Source of the DNA: Chionis minor
Lineage: Eukaryota > Chordata > Aves > Charadriiformes > Chionididae
NCBI GenBank assembly: GCA_013398295.1
Contig: VZSF01011284.1
Span: 186,001-250,000 of the forward strand
Direction: 5' to 3'
Length of the DNA stretch: 64,000 bases
Below the pieces are notes generated by a model. It ran no database searches, had not been told where the DNA came from, and saw nothing but the letters and a program-made list of their open reading frames with translations. Shown piece by piece: positions 38,901 through 64,000 of this stretch. A program made the translations under genes and the position numbers. Each line of letters starts with the position of its first letter. The first letter of the stretch is position 1.

Positions 38901-41900
38901 GGGCTGCACCCCATGGAAAGCAAAACAGTAACCCTCAACAGTGTTTTGCAGAGGTCTTTAAATGCTCAGACATAACAACAGGCAGAAAATATTGCCAGCT
39001 TCACTCTAGAAGTATAACAAATTACTTTCTATTTTTCAATGTAGATTTAGAGCAAAACTGAACACTTCTCTGAAAGACAGAACTCTCAGTCTCTGCTGCA
39101 TCCCTTTCGCAGTCCACCAGTTAATAGCCTGCCTACTAATCAGGCAACCAACAATAACTTCTCTATCTTCTTTGAAAATTCTTCATAAAATCTGAATCAA
39201 AATAGCAACACCTCCATTATTTTCTCCTCCCTGTTCAGACCAGCTAGCACAGGACTGGTACCTGCTGCTTGCCCTCTTCGCTGATGTGCGCTTCTGGGCC
39301 TTACCCTACCACAGAACATACTCTGCTAAAATTAACTTTTTTAATTGGAAAGTCCCTGGGCTATTACACTGTATCACGTGTGGTTGCACCTGACAGCAGA
39401 GGTCTCCCACCTCCTCACCATGACTTTAAGCTTGCCCTATTATCCAAGGTAGCTTGGCCACTTCCTATCCCAGCTCAAATGCCTTGCACGCTTCCCAATT
39501 CCCACCCCTAAAATCAAGACTGGCTCTTCCTAGGCACTGTGGGGGATTTTTCCTTCCTGCAGCAGGACTGTCCTTCATAATCAAAGAGGTCTCCGGTACC
39601 AACACAGTTGTAGGTTAAGGGAAGCCGTTTTCTCAAGGATTTTTTTACTGCTGCAGAACTATCTAAGCAGTTTTGACATCAATGATCTGTACATGTTGTA
39701 CACATGGAAAGAAAAATCCATGCATAACCAAATATGATATTAAAAACATCAAATTAAAATCTCAAAGGTTACAAGATATTATTACTTTAAGTATATTCCT
39801 TCTTAGTGCTTTTAGGATGAAACAAACAGAAGAGACCATGTAATATCTTTTTAAACACATTCCTCCTCTTTAAGACAGCAAATACCACCCATTTTTAAAT
39901 GGTTTTGTATCAGGAACAGTAACAGTGAAGAAGAAAGGTAATAAACCCTATGAGTGTACTAAGAAACTCAGAATTTCCTTCACTCACCGTGGTATACAGC
40001 TGAACTTTTTCCTTTGTGGGTCAACTGATTTTCATGCAAGACATTATCTGCATGAAAATTGTTTATTCTGCTGCACCCCAAACACAGAGCAGATAAATGG
40101 TCTACTCAATTATTTCCAAAAAAACCCAACAAAACCTATTTAGGCTAGCAGAGAAACTGAGAAAGAGTCTGGCTACTGCACATTCTTTGACAAACCTGTG
40201 GATTATGCGCAAGTTGTTAACAAGCGGGATGTATAATACAAAATAGAAAAAAAATCACACTGATAGACAATAAACATTTATTAATCTTTGGCTTTAGAAA
40301 TTTTCCTATTTTGGATATGGGAAATACTATATAAAATAATTGAAGGTTTTTTTATACCTAGAGTAAGTACTGCAAAACATTCTATCCTTTCACAGTGCAC
40401 AAATGCAAGGCATGCAGAGTACACGTAGGGATTCTAAATTACCATATGAGCATCACTGCGGTAGACAAATGTCTAACATGGATCAACGCTTTACAAAGGC
40501 AAGCAAGTTGATGGGGCAGTTGATATACAGCAGACATCACAGTTTCTCTTAGATTTGCTGTGGTATTACCATTAGCAACTCACAGGTGTAAATTTAATTT
40601 TAATAATGTGTGCATTATAAAAACAAAGTTAAGTTGTAACATTTCAACAGAATGGGGAATAAGTATGATCTTGCTTCACTTTACAAAATTTACTGATGTT
40701 AAAGGAATTCAGGCGTTCAGATGACAAACCAACTCGTGCTATTTTCACATTAATAAAAAGCTGCCTGATACACAGTAACATTAAGCAAGACAAAACTAGC
40801 TTCTTGAATGCTCTACAGTAAAAAAAAAAAAAGCAATGTAATTTCTTACACATAGTGTAAGGAAAGGTTTAGTAAGCTTACTGGAGCAAGTTTTCCCAAA
40901 GAGTGTACTATATACAGTACAGATTGCTACAGCCACTTTTTAGAGCCAAAAGCTCAAAATGCTTTTATAAGCCTTTCTCTGAGGAAGGCTTCCTTTGGTA
41001 GATTTGTATCGGCAACACCACCTCGACTTAGAAGCACTTCACATTTAGAATGCATAATTAACTCGAGAGTAGGCACCTGCTGTTTCCTCACTCCTTTAAT
41101 TTCCCTGCTGAACTATGCCAGGCGGGTTTCACCTCCAGGTCCTGCCATTCTCGGAGGCAGAGAAGCAAAGGTAAGGGTGGTTTCGCTATTCAGCACCCTA
41201 ACAGCATCCTACAACACTGGTACGAGGTGTAAACTTGTGCCTTTTTCCCTTTGGAGCCGCTCTGCTGAGCGCCAGCCAGCCACATTACGATCCAGCCCTT
41301 TTATGCTCTTTGTGCCCCAAATCTGTACGAACTTCAGTGCAGCCTTTCTGAGCTCCCATGGAACTACTTACCTGGCTGAAGTCACCCGTGTGCCTGTGCA
41401 TCTGGGGCGTGAGTAACACCCAGGGCGTCACTACAAAACTTTGTTAAAGACAACACTTTCGGAATTGTCTAAGTCCTTTCCCTCGGCCATAAAAAAAAAA
41501 AAAAAAGGAAAACTGAACGCACAGGTGGCAGCGGGGTGTTACATCACCAGTCAGGTAGTGGGAAAAGCTGCTAGATTATCACTAAAGTAACAGGGATGGA
41601 AAAGATTTCTTCAAAAATCTTATTTGCCTCCAATGTGTGATAACCCATGAACACACATGAGCATTCTGCATGCCAAAAATTGTAAGGAAACAGTGATTTT
41701 TACAGCAAACCCCATTTTAAGAGCCAGCAGTCCTTGTATTTTCTTTCCAAAGGTTAACCTTCTATTACGCAGCAAAATACCTACAAAGGTACACGCGAGA
41801 AATTTAAAGCATGTCTTCTCAAGACCACCCATGTTCAGGCACTTCAGTCTACAGTGTAGAAAAAGAATGCAATGTTACTGTAGGTTGTTTATTATTTGTA

Positions 41901-44900
41901 GTAATTGTACCTAAGTATTATCCACAATGACTTGCAATAAAAAATTAAAATAGAAAAAAAAAATCAACCACCAAATGCCCACAAAACCCCAACCCAAAAT
42001 AAAGCAACTCCCCAGCTTTTCCAGCACATGCTGTGCTTTGCTGTTCACAGGTCACAATGAACCTCTGAAGCATAAAGCAAACAAGACAATTTGTTTTGAA
42101 ACAGCAGGAAATGCACCATCAGTCAGGACAGGTCAATACAATGCAACAACCACTTGACACCATCTTCACTCTGGAGCATGACAGTCTTACTACTTTTAAA
42201 GCTCTAACTATAAAAATCGTATTTTAACAGTAATTTAGCAATAAGAGGAAGCTAGAATTTACTTAAATAACACCGGAGTCCTTCCCATTTGGCAAATACT
42301 GAAATGGAAGGAGGGGAGTCTTTTGCTCTTCAGTTTATTCAACAGTAGGAAGCATTATGTGCTTTTCACTTAAAAAAGACAAAAAACACTATTAACAGAA
42401 CAACAGTGAATTTATGTGTGTTCCCAGCAACAAAGAGACATATTTAAAGTAAAATATTTACAACTTGGAGGATGTTCCCTGTGCGATTTGTAACAAGTCT
42501 ACCTTATGAGAAATTTTAGGCTTAAATTATTTACTAGCATCTTTACATTAATCTTTGCTCACAGAAATGGGAAGACTGAAACATTAGACAAAGTTTCCTG
42601 TAATTGCTATTACAGAGTATATCCCCACATGTATTCTTCCCTAGAAAACCTTACACACTGAAAACACGCAAGATTGTTAAAAATGAGATAAAGGAAGGAT
42701 TGACGACAGGAAAAATAAAAACTGTTTGTTGGCACGTCACGACCCGGGTATGAACTGCACTTATGAAATAAAAGGTTTTGGTGCGTTTTTCTTTGTCCTA
42801 GGTTTTTATCAAAAATACTATAAGTGCGCATTCCTGAAGCCTAGAACATATACAGGAAGTAGTTAAAACAAACAAAGCAAAGAGAATAAGGATGATTTTA
42901 AGCACAAGATACTTTAAGCCAGGTTTCAAAAAATACTTAGCAGCATCGCAAAATAAATAGAAATGGCCAACTACTAGGGAGCTCATAAAAAGCTACTCTC
43001 AAAACTCTACTGAGGTGTTTGTTTTATAAATAGCAGTCATACGGATAGCATGTTGTTGAGAGAAATACTGCAAATCCGAGTAAGGATTCTCGACTGATGT
43101 GTGATCGCTTAGGGACAAAGTCTGGTATTTACAGATGAATTTCACACTTCAATATAAAACTGCATACTTGTTAATACTTAAGTCTGGACATCAAGTTTTA
43201 AAAAAAAAAAAATTAGTGCAGAAGTATTTGACTTCTAGTTGCAGGCACTGATACTAATTAAAAAAAAATGAAAAGATGATCCATGGTATCGGGGTTAAAA
43301 ATAATTTTCATTAAAAAGGCCATTGAAATCAAAGTTATAAAAATACACATACACTGGCATGCAAAACAATGTCCAGTGCAGCATTACTCTCCTGGCAGTC
43401 CACAGTGAGAGATCTGAAAAAGTTAAGTGCAGCATTACAGATGTCAGTAAAAGCAGCCGTGAAATAACATTTTGGCCTCACGATCTCTCCCACAGAGGAG
43501 GAAGACCTCTCAGTGTAGTGTCAGGAGTGGAGATCAGGCATGACACCCATTTCAGTGCGCGCACTGCCAAAGCCACACAGCATGGCAGACCATCCTGAAG
43601 AAGTTGCACAAAAATCACTCCAAAGCACAGACCGACTACTCTGCATCAGCTTGCTTAACTAGATCAGACATCTGGCTTCAATACTCATTGCCCAGATGCT
43701 CTTTAGAGTGAGTATCAGTGAGGTCAAAATATTGCTCTTAATTTACCATTTGGGATTTAGGACTTGGGCTGCAGATGCTGAAAATAACAGTCTTATTTAC
43801 TCATAATGGTAAACATTCACATGTAGTATTTGACTTAGGATACAAGTGACACGCTGTTGCCTTCCCCTATTAAGATTTTGCTCAGCCGTAATAGAAAGAT
43901 TCCTCCAAGAGAACACACAATTTTCTATGACCTGACGTTCATTCCACGTTTCCATTTTCACTGCGCACTCCATTCTTCGGTCTTAACAAAAACATTGTAG
44001 TAAGTTTGTAGTGACAACATGAACTGTGGGGTTAAGTCTGGGGGTTTTGTGGCTCAGAAATGCACAAGCTGTTGCACAAATTGCGTCATACAACAAAGCC
44101 TGAAGCACAGCATTTATAAACTGTCCAAAATCTTCTCCAGAGAAACAAGGTATGTTCAAAAGGAAAACAGAGGTCTTTGAGAATTAAGAGGCATAAGGCC
44201 TTTTACTTTGCTGAGCCTTCCAACAGCTTTAAGATTAAATACTTTAAATTTTCTGTGTGGTAAATCCAAGACCTTTACTACCATTTACTGTAGCTACTGT
44301 GACAAAATACAAAACTTTTCATTGTTCCTTTGAGGTTAGTTGAAATTTCTGTACTCACTAACCATTTTAGACACTGAGGTTATGCCACATAATTGTTGTG
44401 TTGATGTATTTTTGGTGGCATTTTTGTTTGTAGTTTGACTTTACAACCCAGGTAAGCACACATCTCTGTTCATGAATCTTCCAGTACTTATGATTCAAAA
44501 GAAGGTGAAGAACAACTGCTGCAGAAATGTATTTTCTAAGGATGTCCTTCTGTACAAGGACGTTCTCTTGTACTGATGTTATCCAAGATGCTACCTGGTT
44601 TTCCCATGTTTATCTGTTGATAATTATACAAGAGAAGTCTGGAGGAGAAAAAACTGTGCAGCCAAAACTACCTCAAAACCTGGCAAATCCTATAGTTTGA
44701 GCAGGTATCAAAACAGGACAAGTGCTACCTGAGAACACTGCCTGCAAAGTGGAAGAATAGGCTTATGATAATCTATTTTCCTTTTCCTAATCAATTCTTT
44801 AAGCCAGAAATAACCCAAGTGTTATGTTTGGACTTGCCTGAAGTTGCTGGAAGACTTGGATTTATCACTATCTAAATGCTTTGTCTAAAGGGACTTCCAC

Positions 44901-45599
44901 AATAAAAGTGCAGTGTTTAAGCAATCATTAAGAATGGTTATATTTCAGCTAGAATTCAAAGTTATTTAAACTATATAAAGGAAGTAATCCTTCAAAAATA
45001 GATTGATTTAAACCAAAGTGAGGGAAAAAAATCAAAATACAACCCTGAACTAATTTAGCCCAGTCAGGTCTGTGTAGGAATGTAGGTGAAAACTATGGGC
45101 AGGAGTCAACCTAACAAGTCACATTACTGGAGTGAGAAAGAAAGATATGCATTGAGGAAGGAAGGAAGAAAGAAACATTGATTCTTTGTCAAAGGCACCT
45201 TTCCTTCTAAAATCTCTTAGAAATTAAGTAGGTAGCGGACAAAAAGCAAGACAAAATGCTTAAGAATCCTGAATAAAAACTAATCTCTCATTCATGTTTT
45301 ACTTGCTTTTCCATTTCTGCAAGATGCTTCTTTCCCCCAACTGCAGGTGCTGATAAAGGTCTCCATAAAGAGAAAAAAAAAAAAAGAGGCAGTTGCCAGC
45401 TGCTGTTTTAAAGTAACTTACTAGTGAAGTGAGCAGATACTCCTCTGAAGCTTACATAATACATATGGAAGTCAGGACTATCAGGGTTGCTAATTCGATT
45501 AAAAAGTCACTTTTGAGCATATCACACAGCTGTAGGAAGCATTGCTCACAACCATAGCAATACACCCTCTCCAGTTTCACTGTCACCTCACATTTCAAA
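35906..45599. other. Region downstream of TMEM161B, no gene seen
   Basis: AT-rich, with no recognisable dispersed repeat and no convincing coding exon. The right part may belong to a long TMEM161B 3' UTR (a candidate minus-strand AATAAA lies at 41887-41892). A-runs lie at 40819-40832 and 41490-41506. The element CAGTGCAGCATTAC/AAGTGCAGCATTAC occurs twice at about 43374 and 43425. Confidence 0.55.
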
Positions 45600-48237
45600 G
45601 GGGTTTATTGCTGTGTTTTAGTTTTTAATAAGCCTCTTGGACTCATGTAGGGACTAAATGGCTCCAAAGACAGACCATCTCCCACTCAGATCAGGCAGCT
45701 GGCGAGAAGGTCAACCATTCAGTCCTGCAGAAAAATGAAACAGCGATGGCCAGAAGCATCCATCTCCACTTTAACAACATCCAGGTACCTATTTTTCCCT
45801 GCGATCAGAGCTACATCTGAAGAATGAGACAGCACAAGCTCTTACCAAAAGCACCACAAAGCTCAGCTACGCACACAATTACCTTTGCTGAATGCCGTAT
45901 CACTACAGTTCACTTTTACTTATGAGCTTTCAAAATAAATACCCATGCCAACAGAAACTGTTACTTAATTTGAAGTCTTCTCCAATAACCAAATTTCATT
46001 CTTATTCCTTGCAACAACAGGTTATATCTCCTACAGTAAGCTGCTTTGGCCAAGTTCACCATCAGAACCAAACTGGACTATACTGTTTTATTCTCCTGAA
46101 TAAAATACATTGGATATCTAACTATAACTTAAAAGATGGCCCTATTAATTCTATTAGTAATGATCCATCTCAAACTAACAGCAAGTGGGTCCAGTATTGC
46201 TGAACTTGTCATATTCTGCCATTCTATGAATCTGAAAGACATTTCCTAGGAATGTTTCAAGATCTGAATCTATGAAGTCAAATATTTTTCTTGAGGCCAA
46301 TTCACACAGTTAAGCCTTTGTCCCCGGTTAGTTATGAGAAGTTGGTGTGAAAAAAAATAAAGCCTGCAGCACCAGTAGCACTGAATTAGTATACTGCAAT
46401 GAAACTGGTAGAATCATGCAAGGTGTTCTCAGAAATCCCAAACGCATGCGGTAGGTACTAGCTGGTGTGCACAAATCTCTCCCCAGTATCAGTAAATGCA
46501 ATTTAATAAACTAATAAATAACTTCAAAGGCATTCAACATTGTAAGACAGTTTATCACCAGCTTAAATTCTTGATTTTCCGCATTCATTCATAGTTTGTT
46601 TTCCCATATGGTAGGTTTGCTACATATTAAATATCTAGTTAAGCTCTTCCATTTATAAATGCTTATTATATGCCAAAGCTGTACACAAATTCAAGAGAAA
46701 AAGAACAGTAACATAAAACTAGCTAGTATTAGTTAAAAAACCCACTGATCTCTGCAAAGTGTAGTATTAACTTTTTTAAAAAGCTACTGCATATAAATTC
46801 CCATTCCTGTTTTGCAATTACACAAAACATCTGAAAAATTGTCATTCTACTTTGTTTTGCAATGGTTTTATACTTGGAATCTACCCCTCTAGATAAGCAA
46901 AACTTGAAAAGTTCATGCTTTGCTCCTCCTTACTGCAGCTGTTTTATTATACAGAAAATCTATTTCTGAAGCTGAGAGGTATTAGTTGTTACTATATGGC
47001 CAAATTAACACAGATTAGAGTGGCAAAGATCATCATCTGACAGAGTGGAAATTTCAAGATTGACAGTTTAAGTAGATCTTTTCTTCCAAAAGAGCATAAG
47101 TTCTTTAGTAGAGCTAAGTACCTTTGAAGAGGCACCAAAAACAAATAGCCCTTTCAACTGAACTTTCAGAAAAAATTTAATTTTCATTTCAAAAGGGATC
47201 TTGAAATTACTAGATACACATACATCCCTCTCCCACGGCCCTGTAAGATACATTCAGTAATTTAAAATAAAGATTCCATATTTTATAGCTTCATATATAT
47301 TATATATTTAATATATAATATATATTTATATGTACATTACACAGATACATACACTCTCAGTCAGCAGGATTAAACTGTTTTCTTTTGAAATATTTGATTG
47401 GTGTCACTAATCATCTCCTATTATTTTGTGAATTCAATGGACTTTATCTATTACCTGAAAAGAAGAAATTTAAGAGATCCAAATGGAATCCGTGGATCGG
47501 TATTAGCACCAATACAGATGGCCATGACTTCAAAATGACTGCAGGGACTGAAATAATTTTAGGTTTTTTTATAACCCTCCTCTTACTCCACAAGCATTCC
47601 TGCAAAATATTTAGGCAGCAATACCTGTCAGGTCTGTATATCTATTCCTGTTAAATTTAAAGTTTATACAACTTTCCTTACTGTAATATACAGTATCTCT
47701 TTTGTCCTGTTGGATTATTTCATTTTTCATGCAGAAAAGTGATTGATAGCGATCCAACAGAATATTTTTTTTTTAAATCCCCTTCTCTCCTTCTATTTTA
47801 TGGCTCAGTTTCAAGATTTAATCGATAGGCAGCCACCATCATTATAACCAGTACCCTTCTAACACAGTTCAGTCACTGACTGTTGATGCTTAAAACACAA
47901 AGTTTTGAGGCTAGCTTGCTGTTTATGGACACCAAGATACTCAGAGGTCGTATCTTTTCAGCACGCTCACCACCATTTGCCACGCAATAATGTCAGTCAG
48001 TCCTGATACTATAACTCAATTAATTACCTACCATTTGGGTAACAAAAATAACAAACCCAGCTGCGATTTTAAACATCATAAGAATATACACCCTGAGAAC
48101 ACAGAGGAAGTGTTTAAAAAAAATTCTGATATGTTTTCTCTTCATATATAGTTTTCTTCCTTTCTCTTCATCTCCTCTTGGGTACCTGGGTTTGTATCTA
48201 GTATTTGACCTCACACTTGCTTTGTCAGTTGACCTGT
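45600..48237 (-). other. TMEM161B: TMEM161B 3' UTR, extent uncertain
   Basis: The sequence left of the TGA codon must hold the 3' UTR of the minus-strand gene. Candidate AATAAA signals on the minus strand lie at 46943-46948, 46087-46092, 45604-45609 and, farther out, 41887-41892. An ATTAAA variant lies in the TA-rich run near 47307. Sequence alone does not say which is used. The interval is AT-rich and shows no recognisable repeat apart from the TA-rich run. The left boundary given here is only the third candidate signal. Confidence 0.5.
47292..47334. repeat. TA-rich dinucleotide run
   Basis: An imperfect TATATA stretch with TTTAA interruptions inside the TMEM161B 3' UTR region. It can form AU hairpins in RNA. 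Confidence 0.9.

Positions 48238-64000
<15,763 letters not shown>

Overview
This is a stretch of vertebrate nuclear DNA, almost certainly from a bird. Three CR1 retrotransposon remnants are the only dispersed repeats I can name. Genes are split into small exons by long introns, microsatellites are frequent, and there is no bacterial-style gene packing. The one gene I can identify with confidence is TMEM161B on the minus strand, entering from beyond the right edge. Eight consecutive coding exons lie between 62335 and the stop codon at 48238. They encode the last 391 residues, which correspond to residues 97-487 of the 487-residue mammalian protein. The promoter, 5' UTR and first coding exons (residues 1-96) are outside the window.

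Layout. 1-20.6 kb is intergenic DNA with a CR1 3' end (about 2105-2826), a 350-bp polypurine tract (7239-7588) and a 93-bp inverted repeat pair (14212-14304 and 15673-15765). 20.63-21.39 kb is a CpG-rich island interrupted by a pyrimidine tract and an assembly gap (21090-21126), then an A/C-rich low-complexity stretch. 21.6-42 kb is again intergenic. It holds a poly-C run, an AAT/ATT repeat, a dense cluster of TAATTA sites near 26.4-26.5 kb, a second CR1 copy (28.32-28.88 kb) and an old CR1 reverse-transcriptase remnant (35.47-35.91 kb). From about 48.2 kb leftwards is the TMEM161B 3' UTR, whose end I cannot fix. 48.2-64 kb is TMEM161B exons and introns.

From general knowledge of vertebrate synteny, TMEM161B lies between MEF2C (upstream, with LINC00461/miR-9-2) and CCNH/RASA1 (downstream). 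On that reading 1-42 kb is the edge of the gene-poor interval towards CCNH. No second protein gene, tRNA, rRNA, CRISPR array or bacterial element could be supported. The most notable observations are a minor-spliceosome (U12-type) intron in TMEM161B, the CpG island with no gene assigned to it, the near-identical inverted repeat pair, and the TAATTA cluster with a duplicated 18-bp unit. I do not see a previously undescribed multi-gene system here.
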